From JALONO01 sp038209965 (GTDB taxonomy: Bacteria > Bacteroidota > Bacteroidia > Cytophagales > Thermoflexibacteraceae), in the NCBI GenBank assembly GCA_038209965.1, contig JBBQXF010000004.1:1-64000 (forward strand): 64,000 bases of DNA. The letters are read 5' to 3'. Shown in pieces: positions 55,407 through 63,717 of this stretch. The first letter of the stretch is position 1, and each line of letters starts with the position of its first letter. The position numbers were made by a program, and so were the translations under genes. The notes below the pieces were generated by a model that did no database searches, had not been told where the DNA came from, and saw nothing but the letters and a program-made list of their open reading frames with translations.

Positions 55407-55652
55407 ATGCCAGCCACATTGCCCGAATATACCAAAGCACAATTGGCCCTGCGCAACGGCCAAGATCGGACCGAAATTTGGGTGGCGTACCGAGGCCAGA
55501 TCTACGACGTGGCCAAATCACGTCTCTGGCGCAGCGGCCAGCATTATGAACATTGGGCGGGCCAAGACCTGACCCAAGAATTGGCCGATGCCCCACATAA
55601 TGCCAATGTGTTCGACAAATTTGAGGTGATCGGGCGGTTGGTCACGAGGTGA
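55407..55652 (+). CDS. Small cytochrome-b5-like haem/steroid-binding protein
   Basis: 81 residues, ATG at 55407 (MPATLPEYTKAQLALRNGQ). Cytochrome b5-like fold: IWVAYRGQIYDVAKSRLWRSGQHYEHWAGQDLTQELADAPHN, then VFDKFEVIGRL. The shortened pattern with HYEHWAGQDLT and APHN resembles the small bacterial cytochrome-b5-like family, in which the histidines could ligate haem. No signal peptide, so cytoplasmic. Isolated gene. Confidence 0.85.
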   Translation: MPATLPEYTKAQLALRNGQDRTEIWVAYRGQIYDVAKSRLWRSGQHYEHWAGQDLTQELADAPHNANVFDKFEVIGRLVTR

Positions 55653-55828
55653 TCACTGCTAACGGCAGTTTCGGTTTTGAAAACCTACTACCCTAACTTT
55701 TTTTGCAAAGAGTACTTTATAACCGCAATAGACCAATTGAATTATTAAAGGATTGTTTTTTTGCTCTCTATCAACGAATATATCCTTTAAGTATCTCCCA
55801 AGTTTTTATTTTTATCAGTAGTTGATTT

Positions 55829-56746
55829 ATGTTAAAAAATTACACTTTATTTTGCTGTTTGTGCCTATTGAATGCACAAAGCATTGCTCAAACCGTGACC
55901 AAACGGGCCAGGGCTGAGGGGGACACCGTTGTTTGGACCAAGGGGGGGTCGTTCAACGTCGGATTTGCCAATGTGGGCTTGAGCAACTGGGCCGGCGGCG
56001 GCCAAAACTCTATCTCGATTGGTGCGATATTGGATGCCAAGGCCACCCGGGAAACCACCAAATCGGTGTGGACCAGCTATTTCAACTACGCCCTTGGTGG
56101 CGCGCGGGTGGGAAATGGCAGCGTGCCTTTCAAAAAAACCGATGATTTGCTGGTCTTGGGTACCAAATATGGCTTGAAAATCAACGATCATTGGAGCTAT
56201 TCGGCCAATATGGAACTGCGCACCCAGTCGGCCGTTGGCTTGACCTACCGCACCGATCCGGTGAGCGGGCGGGAAATCGTGGATCGGAAAATCTCCAATT
56301 TTATGGCCCCCGGCTACCTGATTACAGGCTTGGGTTTCCAGTACAAGAATAAAATTTTTACTGCCAACCTGAACCCTTTGGCCAATCGCCTCACTTTTGT
56401 ACTGGACGATGAACTGTCCCGGGCCGGGGCCTACGGGGTAGATCCCGGGCAACGCATCAAGTCCGACCTGGGACCGAGCATGTTGTTGGCCATGGATTGG
56501 AACGTGGCGGAGAACATCAACTGGAAATCACAGTTCAACGGGTTTGCCAAATACAGTGACCCGGCCCGGATCGACTGGACCTGGGACAACATCATTGCCA
56601 TGAAGGTGAACAAATATATCAATGTGGCCTTAACCACCAACATGATCTATTTCAACGATGTGCGGATCCGCCAGAGTGATGGGCGGGACATCCAAGCCAT
56701 CCAGTTCAAACACGTGCTATCGGTCAATTTCGGGCTGAAATTCTAA
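55829..56746 (+). CDS. DUF3078 outer-membrane protein
   Basis: 305 residues, ATG at 55829, signal peptide ending AQSIAQ. DUF3078 features: WTKGGSFNVGFANVGLSNWAGGG, the repeated GLKINDHWSYSANMELRTQ-type strands, FMAPGYLITGLGFQYKN and the terminal HVLSVNFGLKF. Predicted beta-barrel of the outer membrane, widespread in Bacteroidota, function unknown. It is the last normally composed gene before the AT-rich island. Confidence 0.92.
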   Translation: MLKNYTLFCCLCLLNAQSIAQTVTKRARAEGDTVVWTKGGSFNVGFANVGLSNWAGGGQNSISIGAILDAKATRETTKSVWTSYFNYALGGARVGNGSVPFKKTDDLLVLGTKYGLKINDHWSYSANMELRTQSAVGLTYRTDPVSGREIVDRKISNFMAPGYLITGLGFQYKNKIFTANLNPLANRLTFVLDDELSRAGAYGVDPGQRIKSDLGPSMLLAMDWNVAENINWKSQFNGFAKYSDPARIDWTWDNIIAMKVNKYINVALTTNMIYFNDVRIRQSDGRDIQAIQFKHVLSVNFGLKF

Positions 56747-57024
56747 CCCATTTGTACCGGGGAATCGTTGATAGCTTTCTCATCAGCAAAGTGAATCCAA
56801 CTAGTTAAGTGCTATGAGCAAATCCTTGGGCCAGTTTTGCGCAGAAACTGGCCCGAGGATTTCAAAAGGAGGCACTGATTTACTTAATTTGGGCAGTGGG
56901 AGTTTCATTGACATTTGTCCAAAAATGAATCGTCATAGCGCAGCGTTCGGTGCTCTCAATTCCCCAATAACATCCCAAACCGCTAACAGTCAGGCAAAAC
57001 TGCACACCATACACCACGCGCAAA

Positions 57025-57801
57025 ATGTTAAACTCGGAAAATATAACAGGGATAGACTTAAACCGCCCGAGAATCCTAGGCACCGGCATTGTCACAATGT
57101 TGATTCTCGGACTGCTTTTCTGGACCCACTTCCAAAGCGGAATTCCTAGCCATTTTATCCTGTAGCGAAAAGACTTGCCCGAGCTTTCAAACTGGTGGGG
57201 CGGCCTATTGCTCCCCCTGCTAACTTGGTTTCTGCTGGGCAGGATAAAAAAGAGACTTGAAAAGCAGACCTCGCTGACGTTGCAACCCAATAATGAAAAC
57301 ACAAAAATTTTTAGACTTTTCCTGATCGGGTTAACCTTTGCCATTGTATTGGCAGTATGTTTCACCAATGACTATCCACCATTTTTAGAAAACGTTCCTT
57401 ACTTCGTTTTGATACTGAGCCTGATTATGCCCATCTATTACGCAGAATTTATATTGGGTTTTGTAATTGGCATGACGTTCACATTCGGAGCAATAATACC
57501 TACTGCTTTTGCCCTGATAATGGCAATCATTGGGTTTATCATTTTCAATTTTATCAGACCGCTATTTCAAAAAGTGATAAAATATTTTCGCAAATTATCG
57601 AGGAGCAGAAGCCCACACCGCACAACGGAAGTTTTGCCTAGTGGGGCGAACGCGCTCACGCTCAAGAGTATGTTTTTGAATTTCAAACAATTGATGTTCA
57701 GCGTATTATATTATTTTTTACACTTTTACTCTTTACTTGGTTGCGCTCTACTGATGCTAAATTTTTCAAATTTTCAATCATTCAATTGTAAAAGTTTTTA
57801 A
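57025..57801 (+). pseudogene. Multi-pass membrane protein gene interrupted by one in-frame TAG
   Basis: Reading from ATG 57025 gives 46 codons (a TM helix with GIVTMLILGLLFWTHF, then GIPSHFIL), a TAG at 57163-57165, then the same frame stays open: RKDLPELSNWWGGLLLPLLTWFLLGRI and further helices (IFRLFLIGLTFAIVLAV, YFVLILSLIMPIYYAEFILGFVIGMTF, FALIMAIIGFIIFNF). The join is smooth, so this is one gene with a nonsense change, not two genes. The frame then runs on past about 57600 into low-complexity sequence before a TAA, so the true C-terminus may also be lost. Function unknown. Confidence 0.7.
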
Positions 57802-58022
57802 AAATTAGCAATTTGACTTAACTATTATATTTTCAAATAGTTATAAATCAAGAACATACTCTAACATCACAGCGAGGATAAACTAGACCAGACTCATAAT
57901 TTATTCCGATATTTGCGAGGGATAAGTGCAAGTTTTATAGATGAGCGCTAGGGTTGCTTTTATAGGGATATGGTTGGTATTTGACACACCCACCCTGCAA
58001 TACTAAAATACAGACAAAAAAA

Positions 58023-58934
58023 ATGACAAAAATATTTATATTAACCACATTGCTTTTTCTAATCAAAAGTTGTCAAGCATTCGCTCAATCGGCAGATTCA
58101 TTGCGATCTAGAATACAACAAATCGTTTCCGACAAGAACGCCGTGGTTGGTGTTTCAATCAGTACCAGTGACGGAAAAGACATTATTTCGCTGAATACCG
58201 AGCGACAGTATCCCTTGCAAAGCGTATTTAAATTTCACATTGCATTGGCGGTTTTAGCTCAAATTGATAAAGGAAAATTTTCATTGGATCAAAAAATTGA
58301 GATCCAGAAAAAAGATTTACTACCCGATTTGTGGAGTCCGCTAAGAGAAGAAAATCCCAACGGAGGAAGTTTTTCTGTCGCGAAATTAATCGAATATGCC
58401 GTTTCACTGAGCGATAATGTAGGATGTGATGCTTTGTTGAGGCTTATTGGTGGACCAAAAGTAGTTGATGATTACTTCAAGAAAAATAATATCAGAGACA
58501 TCTCAATAAAAATTAACGAAGAGAAAATGCAAGCAAATTGGGACTTAATGTTTCAAAACTGGACAACTCCAAAAGCAGCAAATGAAACGTTGGCCAAATT
58601 TTATCAAAACAAGAAAAAATTACTTTCCCCGAAAAGTTACGACTTCATTTGGAGCGTCATGAGAGAGACAAAAACGGGGGTAAACAGATTAAAGGGACAG
58701 TTGCCAAAGGGAACCATTGTTGCGCATAAAACAGGCTCATCAGGGACGAACAAGGCTGGTTTGACTGCGGCAGTAAATGACATAGGAATTGTGTTTTTAC
58801 CGAACGGAAACTATTTTTTCATAAGCGTCTTTATCACAAATTCAAAAGAAAATGAAGAAACCAATGAAAAAATAATTGCCGATATTGCAAAGGCCACTTT
58901 TGACTATTTTACGGCTCAGCCGAAACAGAACTGA
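58023..58934 (+). CDS. Class A beta-lactamase (Bacteroidota CfxA/PER-like subgroup)
   Basis: 303 residues from ATG 58023; the upstream TTG is unlikely. Signal peptide ends near AFAQ. Catalytic motifs intact: S67-V-F-K70, S130-D-N132, a Glu-containing omega-loop (NEEKMQANWDLMFQNW, with the N-W-T-T-P block typical of the Bacteroidota/PER subgroup) and K236-T-G. Hydrolyses beta-lactams in the periplasm; spectrum cannot be inferred. AT-rich codon usage unlike the core genes around it. A weak TCGGTA/TACCGA stem-loop follows the stop. Confidence 0.93.
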   Translation: MTKIFILTTLLFLIKSCQAFAQSADSLRSRIQQIVSDKNAVVGVSISTSDGKDIISLNTERQYPLQSVFKFHIALAVLAQIDKGKFSLDQKIEIQKKDLLPDLWSPLREENPNGGSFSVAKLIEYAVSLSDNVGCDALLRLIGGPKVVDDYFKKNNIRDISIKINEEKMQANWDLMFQNWTTPKAANETLAKFYQNKKKLLSPKSYDFIWSVMRETKTGVNRLKGQLPKGTIVAHKTGSSGTNKAGLTAAVNDIGIVFLPNGNYFFISVFITNSKENEETNEKIIADIAKATFDYFTAQPKQN

Positions 58935-58984
58935 CTTTTTCGGTATTTTTTTTACCGATGAGCATTACCGTGAAAAATTGTTTT

Positions 58985-59016
58985 TTTGTCAAATTACTAG
59001 AAAAAATTGTACATTT
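58985..59016 (+). promoter_or_regulatory. Candidate promoter before the second interrupted membrane gene
   Basis: TTTG at 58985-58988, 21-base spacer, TACATTTa at 59010: one mismatch to TAnnTTTG. 88 bases upstream of ATG 59104. Confidence 0.4.
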
Positions 59017-59103
59017 ATAAGCAAATAAACGCTTTATCTATCAATTCCTAACAGGTACAAATGGCAGGACGGGTAAAGTTGGACAATACAGGAAAACAAG
59101 AAT

Positions 59104-59802
59104 ATGATAGATAATTTACCAACTTACATTTATTTTGCTTTCAAACTGACAGCAGATGCAACTTTACTTCTTTTTATTTGGACAATTAGAAACTCAAATT
59201 CGGAAGCACTACGAAAAAAATCAACATCAATTTTACTCGGCCTCATAATTTGGCTGGGAATTCAAGCTGTTTTGTCACTGAAAAATGTTTACAACACAGA
59301 CACAAGTTCATTTCCACCTAAAATTATGTTATTAGGAATTTTGCCGATAATATTGACTGTTATTTACTTATTTGCGACTCAAAAAGGACGATATTTTATA
59401 GACAGTTTACCACTCAAAAACTTGACATATCTGAACGTGGCAAGAATTCCGATTGAGATGGTTTTACTTTGGCTTTTTCTCAGTAAAACAATTCCCGAAT
59501 TGATGACTTGCGAAGGGTGAAACTTTGACAATATTGCAGGAATTATAGCACCGATTATTGCTTACTTTGGGCTGACAAAAACTAAATTAAACCAGCAGGT
59601 GATTTTAATCTGGAATTTTATTTGCATTGGCCTGTTACTAAATATTGTTGTAAACGCATTCTTTTCCGCACCTTCACCAATACAGAAATTTGCTTTTGAA
59701 CAACCGAACATAGCAATTTTAAATTTCCCATTTAGTTGGTTGCCAACTTTTATAGTTCCAATCGTGCTGTTTGGACATTTGACTTCAATTAGACAGTTAT
59801 AA
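59104..59802 (+). pseudogene. Multi-pass membrane protein gene interrupted by one in-frame TGA
   Basis: ATG 59104 opens 138 codons with several TM helices (FAFKLTADATLLLFIWTI, SILLGLIIWLGIQAVL, IMLLGILPIILTVIYLFA, IEMVLLWLFLSKTIPELMTCEG). A TGA at 59518-59520 follows, after which the frame continues open to 59802: NFDNIAGIIAPIIAYFGLTK, VILIWNFICIGLLLNIVVNAFF, IAILNFPFSWLPTFIVPIVLF and HLTSIRQL. The continuation is clearly the same protein; TGA could derive from CGA (Arg) or TGG (Trp). Family unrecognised by name. Confidence 0.72.
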
Positions 59803-60247
59803 AGCAGAAAACTGACCAACAAAACAACGAATCGCTAACCAGCGTTTTGTACAAGCGGAGCAAAAGTACTAGATTTGCGTATTGGCTATGCGGCAGAGCC
59901 TCATTTGCGACTCCGCTGGTTGTTGAATTGAACCGCTATGGTAACCGTTTGGCGCTTGCAACTGGATTACAACCAGACCCGAAGTCTTAAAAAAATAATG
60001 CTCACGAACTATTGTCCAAGGCATTATGGTTAGGGAGATGACAGGGCCATTGAAGGCCACTATCGCCACCAGAAGTAATAAAAGGAGGCGATGATGAAGC
60101 AAATTTTAACATCTGGAAAACATCTTGAAGGTAAACTAATTATTTTCGCCTAATTTCAACAATTTTTTTGTCGCGAAAAAGTGCCAGATGACACAAGCCA
60201 ATTTGTCACTGTCCTCAGGGCGTTTTAAATCAATAACTGCCAATTCC
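59803..60247. other. Intergenic region at the right island edge
   Basis: 445 bases with no confident gene. It contains GCTAACCAGC near 59832 and an inverted GCGGAG...CTCCGC pair (about 59856-59928). A minus-strand open frame at 59869-60102 has no recognisable motif. Confidence 0.45.
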
Positions 60248-61501
60248 ATGAAACCTTTATTTTTTAGATTGCTTTTCGCTTTATTTATTCTTGGCTGGAT
60301 CATACAAGTGGCCCACGCCCAAGCAACCAAAGTGGCCCCAATGCTCCAAAATGGCATTTGGCGCGGGGAAATCCAACTTCAAGGCCAGACGGCGCCCTTC
60401 AATTTTGAGGTGGCCAAACCAGCCGACAAAACGTTGATTTACCTCATTAATGCCGAGGATCGCCTCAAACTGGATGAAATTGAGTTTCGGGATGACAGCT
60501 TGCACGTCGGCCTACACATATATGAAGCTGAATTGGTGGCCAAAGTGAATGGCAACCAGTGGTCGGGCTATTGGGTCAAATCTTCAGCGGGCAAGGAAGT
60601 CTATCGTTTGCCGTTTCAAGCGGCTTGGGGCCCTGCCTACCGTTTTAGCGAACGCCCCACGCAGGCCCTGCTCAACGTGAGCGGCACCTACGATGTGAGC
60701 TTCACCAATGCCGAGGGAAAAACTACCCCCGCCGTGGGATTGTTTACCCAAAAGGGTAACCGGCTCACCGGCACCTTCCTCACCAGCACCGGCGACTATC
60801 GTTTTCTGGAAGGCGAAGTCAGTGGTAACGAACTCCGGCTTTCCGCCTTTAGTGGCGAAGTTACTTATTTGTTCAAAGCGCAAGTGAGCGAAACGGGGAT
60901 TGTGGGCGAATTTTGGTCGGGCCGGTCAGGAAACTCCAAATGGATGGCCAAGAAAAACGCCAAGGCAGCCCTGCCCGAAGCCGACAAGTTGACGTTTCTC
61001 AAACCGGGTTATGATAAATTGGCTTTTTCGTTCCCCGATTTGACCGGCAAAATGGTATCGCTCGCTGATCCGAAGTATCAAGGTAAAGTAGTCATCGTCC
61101 AAATTCTGGGGTCTTGGTGCCCCAACTGTTTGGATGAGAGCGAGTTCCTCATTCCATATTATAATAAGCACAAGGACAAAGGGTTGGCCATTATTGGACT
61201 GGCTTATGAGCGGTCGGCCAAGTTTGATGAAGCCAAACTGAGATTGGACAAAATGACCAAACGCCTCGGCGTCACCTATGACATCTTGTTGGCTGGCACG
61301 ATTGCCAAGGACAATGCGTCCAATTCACTGCCCATGCTCAACCACGTAATGGCTTTCCCCACGACTATTTATATCGATCGGGCTGGGAAAGTGCGCAAAA
61401 TCTATACAGGATTTTCTGGACCGAGCACGGGAAAGTACTACGAAGCATTTGTGGACGAGTTCACTAGCTTTGTTGGAAAGTTGTTAAAGGAAAAAGAATA
61501 G
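60248..61501 (+). CDS. TlpA-like thioredoxin-fold lipoprotein or periplasmic protein
   Basis: 417 residues from ATG 60248 (signal peptide MKPLFFRLLFALFILGWIIQVAHAQA); an ATG at 60188 would precede it with polar sequence. The first 270 residues are beta-rich and unique to Bacteroidota-type proteins. The C-terminal thioredoxin/AhpC-TSA domain (about 265-415) carries the redox motif LGSWCPNCLDE and cis-Pro region FPTTIYID. Likely periplasmic disulfide reductant or thiol-disulfide exchanger. Core-type codon usage returns here, marking the end of the AT-rich island. Confidence 0.88.
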   Translation: MKPLFFRLLFALFILGWIIQVAHAQATKVAPMLQNGIWRGEIQLQGQTAPFNFEVAKPADKTLIYLINAEDRLKLDEIEFRDDSLHVGLHIYEAELVAKVNGNQWSGYWVKSSAGKEVYRLPFQAAWGPAYRFSERPTQALLNVSGTYDVSFTNAEGKTTPAVGLFTQKGNRLTGTFLTSTGDYRFLEGEVSGNELRLSAFSGEVTYLFKAQVSETGIVGEFWSGRSGNSKWMAKKNAKAALPEADKLTFLKPGYDKLAFSFPDLTGKMVSLADPKYQGKVVIVQILGSWCPNCLDESEFLIPYYNKHKDKGLAIIGLAYERSAKFDEAKLRLDKMTKRLGVTYDILLAGTIAKDNASNSLPMLNHVMAFPTTIYIDRAGKVRKIYTGFSGPSTGKYYEAFVDEFTSFVGKLLKEKE

Positions 61502-61542
61502 CAACGGGCCGTGAATTAATGTCAAATGGTCTATCTTTGAGA

Positions 61543-61809
61543 ATGGAAAACATAATTACCTTGGAAAAGCCAACTCTGATGTCCCGGGTTGAAAGTGCCT
61601 TGGACACAATCAGGCCATATTTAGTGGCCGATGGTGGTAATGTCCGCATTGTGGACATTACTGATGACATGGTGGTCCAATTAGAGCTATTAGGCTCATG
61701 TGGCTCCTGCCCCATGTCCATGATGACCCTCAAGGCTGGCGTGGAGCAGGCCATTATCAAAGAAGTGCCCGAAATCCGGGCCATTTCGGCGGTCAATTCC
61801 CTCAGCTAG
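61543..61809 (+). CDS. NifU C-terminal-domain iron-sulfur scaffold protein
   Basis: 88 residues from ATG 61543, or 96 from ATG 61519. NifU-like domain: SRVESALDTIRPYLVADGGNVRIVDI and the cluster-binding C-x-x-C in LGSCGSCPMSMMTLKAGVE. Assembles and transfers Fe-S clusters in the cytoplasm. 41 bases after the TlpA-like gene (17 if ATG 61519), on the same strand. Confidence 0.95.
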   Translation: MENIITLEKPTLMSRVESALDTIRPYLVADGGNVRIVDITDDMVVQLELLGSCGSCPMSMMTLKAGVEQAIIKEVPEIRAISAVNSLS

Positions 61810-61888
61810 CACTGTTTTTTGTATCGTGTTAAGCAGTAGTGCTCCCCAACTTTATCTGGGGGGTATATTTAATTATCTTTTCTAGGCA

Positions 61889-62809
61889 ATGCGAATCAAG
61901 GACATCCGGCGACAAACATTCTTGGCTTTTTTGGTTTACTCCACCATATCGCTCATGGTGGCGAGCCTTAGTTTTTGGCTTTTCCAGCGAAAGGTTGAGA
62001 TTGAGCATTTTTCGGATACAGTAAGTAAATTATTTACCAATACCTTGGGGGTTGCGGAGCTTGGTCATTATTTTTTGGTGTACGAAACCAAAAAAGACAA
62101 TTATTACAAAACCGATGGCAAGACCTACTTGACAAAACAAGAGACAATGATCGATAGCATTAAACACTATATTAATTTGATCACCAAAAACCGGGTCGAG
62201 GAGAAATTCGGAATCAAAACCAGTATCAACGGATTGCTTCCCCTGCACGAAAAATACACCTTCATTTTCCGACAGATCGTGTTGTTGACCTCCCAGAGGG
62301 GAGCGCTGCAACACCGGCTCCGGGTTAGGGCAGCCGAGCTGGAAAAACGGGCCCAAGATCTCAAATGGGAGATATTAACGCTCAGAACGTATGAGCGCGA
62401 TTATTTTATCCAACAAGATAGCGCTTTTATCGTGCGTTTTGATGGCCTATCCGACCAGTTGGAAGGCCAATTGGCCAAATCGACCAACCCGGCCAGCCAA
62501 GAACTACTTGTCGCGCTCCAAAGTTACCGCAATGATTTCCGTAAATTGGTAAGGGTGGACAATGAAATCGGCCTTGGCCGTGATACTGGACTGAATGCCA
62601 AGCTCAAAAACATCAACCAGCGTATATCCGATCTGGCCAATAAGATCAGTACTGAAAGCAATCGGGTAAAAGATGAAATTACCGAACAAATCATTAATGT
62701 TTTCTTAGCGGTAATAGTTATTTCTGTAATTATGATATTGATATTGGCAATGCTCTTTAAGTTTATTACCGATACTGATAAAGAAATCCCAAAACTTTTT
62801 AAATTGTAG
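61889..62809 (+). CDS. Two-TM sensor-like protein without a recognisable output domain
   Basis: 306 residues, ATG at 61889. N-terminal TM (about 11-32), a long periplasmic helical region (about 33-268; ALQHRLRVRAAELEKRAQDLKWEIL, YERDYFIQQD) resembling HBM/MCP-type helical sensor modules, then a second TM (about 271-292) and a short basic cytoplasmic tail (FITDTDKEIPKLFKL). It ends where kinases or chemoreceptors would carry HAMP and output domains, so it looks like an orphan or truncated sensor. Precedes a lipoprotein gene by 16 bases. Confidence 0.75.
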   Translation: MRIKDIRRQTFLAFLVYSTISLMVASLSFWLFQRKVEIEHFSDTVSKLFTNTLGVAELGHYFLVYETKKDNYYKTDGKTYLTKQETMIDSIKHYINLITKNRVEEKFGIKTSINGLLPLHEKYTFIFRQIVLLTSQRGALQHRLRVRAAELEKRAQDLKWEILTLRTYERDYFIQQDSAFIVRFDGLSDQLEGQLAKSTNPASQELLVALQSYRNDFRKLVRVDNEIGLGRDTGLNAKLKNINQRISDLANKISTESNRVKDEITEQIINVFLAVIVISVIMILILAMLFKFITDTDKEIPKLFKL

Positions 62810-62825
62810 ATCAAGATCCCAGTCC

Positions 62826-63317
62826 ATGAAGACGCGCCTTTCCATTTTTGTGTTGCTTGTGTTTTTGAGCGGGTGTATACCTGAGCGCAACGAACGACAA
62901 CAGAGCAAAGCACTCCAGCGCGAAATGCGCAGCAAAAAGCTCAAACGGCTCAGTCAATCAGAAATCATGGCAGCGTGCAACCAAGAAGGCAAATTATTGG
63001 CCGATCAGCTGGCCACGATCCTAGTGGTGGATCGGCATTTTGCTTGCGACTCACTCACATTGACCGGCATGGTCACTTCGCCAATCCTGATTGAATATGA
63101 TTTTGTGTGCAATGAGCAAAAAGACCTGCCGGAGAAGACCAAGTTGGTGTGGGATGCCTACCGGGAGAGCGCCAATAAACGGGAACCACTTGCTGATAAC
63201 CTGCAAAAGATAGGGAACGATCAAATGTTGTACACCTCACCCGTGCAATTTGAGGGACGCTTTTTGGGTATGTGGGCCATTTTGATGGACAAACGGGAAA
63301 TTATCAAACTGATGTAG
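62826..63317 (+). CDS. Lipoprotein of unknown function
   Basis: 163 residues, ATG at 62826. Signal peptide with lipobox LSGC (Cys17), then a charged helix (ERQQSKALQREMRSKKLKRLSQ) and a globular part with MAACNQEGKLLADQL near residue 50. The layout faintly recalls DUF3365/Tll0287-like sensor modules, but I cannot assign it. Outer- or inner-membrane anchored. Shares an apparent operon with the sensor-like gene and converges on siaC. Confidence 0.65.
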   Translation: MKTRLSIFVLLVFLSGCIPERNERQQSKALQREMRSKKLKRLSQSEIMAACNQEGKLLADQLATILVVDRHFACDSLTLTGMVTSPILIEYDFVCNEQKDLPEKTKLVWDAYRESANKREPLADNLQKIGNDQMLYTSPVQFEGRFLGMWAILMDKREIIKLM

Positions 63318-63333
63318 CCGCAGGCTGGGCTTG

Positions 63334-63714
63334 TTAGTTCATCACAAAAAAGTTGAATGGCAACCCTACATCTTCCGCATATTCCTCGCCGCTCTCCAGC
63401 ATGTCCAAATCACCAGCTTGATAGTACCAATTGACCGTCACATGGCCATTCTTGTTAGTATGATAATCTTCCAGCATATCGAAGATTTCCAAAAAACGGC
63501 GTGACGAACTGGTATTGTAATAATTCATCTTAAAATTGAAAACAATGGTGTTTTCTGGAATTGCCAAATAATTCTTGAGCCACTCCATAATGGGCTGGTA
63601 AAATTCTTTGGTAAACTCATGGTAGGATTCGCCACCAATTTCAAGTAAGTGCGTTTCCGCATTGAAATTGACCGAGGGAATAAAAAGCTTACCGTTGATC
63701 GTGAAATTCTCCAT
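63334..63714 (-). CDS. siaC: SiaC-family regulatory phosphoprotein (DUF1987)
   Basis: 126 residues, ATG at 63714. The conserved block FNFKMNYYNTSSSRRFLEIFDML contains Thr68, the position phosphorylated in SiaC of Pseudomonas aeruginosa. In that system the kinase SiaB and the phosphatase SiaA set the phosphorylation state, and unphosphorylated SiaC stimulates a diguanylate cyclase. Gene follows siaB by three bases. Confidence 0.9.
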   Translation of the reverse strand: MENFTINGKLFIPSVNFNAETHLLEIGGESYHEFTKEFYQPIMEWLKNYLAIPENTIVFNFKMNYYNTSSSRRFLEIFDMLEDYHTNKNGHVTVNWYYQAGDLDMLESGEEYAEDVGLPFNFFVMN

Positions 63715-63717
63715 TGC

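Larger units (their letters stand above)
56747..60247. other. AT-rich, probably acquired segment
   Basis: Between DUF3078 and the TlpA-like gene, base composition falls clearly: Lys/Asn/Ile-rich codons, AAA/AAT/TTA preferred over the TTG/GCC/GGC usage of neighbours. It contains an interrupted membrane protein gene, a class A beta-lactamase and a second interrupted membrane protein gene. No integrase, transposase or clear flanking repeat is visible. Gaps 56747-57024, 57802-58022 and 59803-60247 contain no confident gene. Confidence 0.65.

Noticed and set aside
1..56746. Striking abundance of TTGGCC / GGCCAA words
   Set aside because: Explained by Leu-Ala (TTG GCC) and Ala-Lys/Asn codon pairs favoured in this genome; not a discrete element without a k-mer test against codon-shuffled controls.
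56814..57149. 111-codon plus-strand frame before the interrupted membrane gene
   Set aside because: No family signal, composition like translated non-coding DNA, and it overlaps the better-supported frame starting at 57025.
56880..57368. 162-codon minus-strand frame over the same segment
   Set aside because: Antisense to the coherent transmembrane frame; its own translation lacks any domain or signal.
59061..59114. Short 17-residue frame overlapping the start of the second interrupted gene
   Set aside because: Too short to support and without recognisable sequence; may be a remnant.
56970..59860. Possible integron-like attC sites (CGCTAAC words near 56979 and 59832)
   Set aside because: The two words are not within convincing attC folds (no matching GTTRRRY partner), the genes are not all cassette-like, and no integrase is present.
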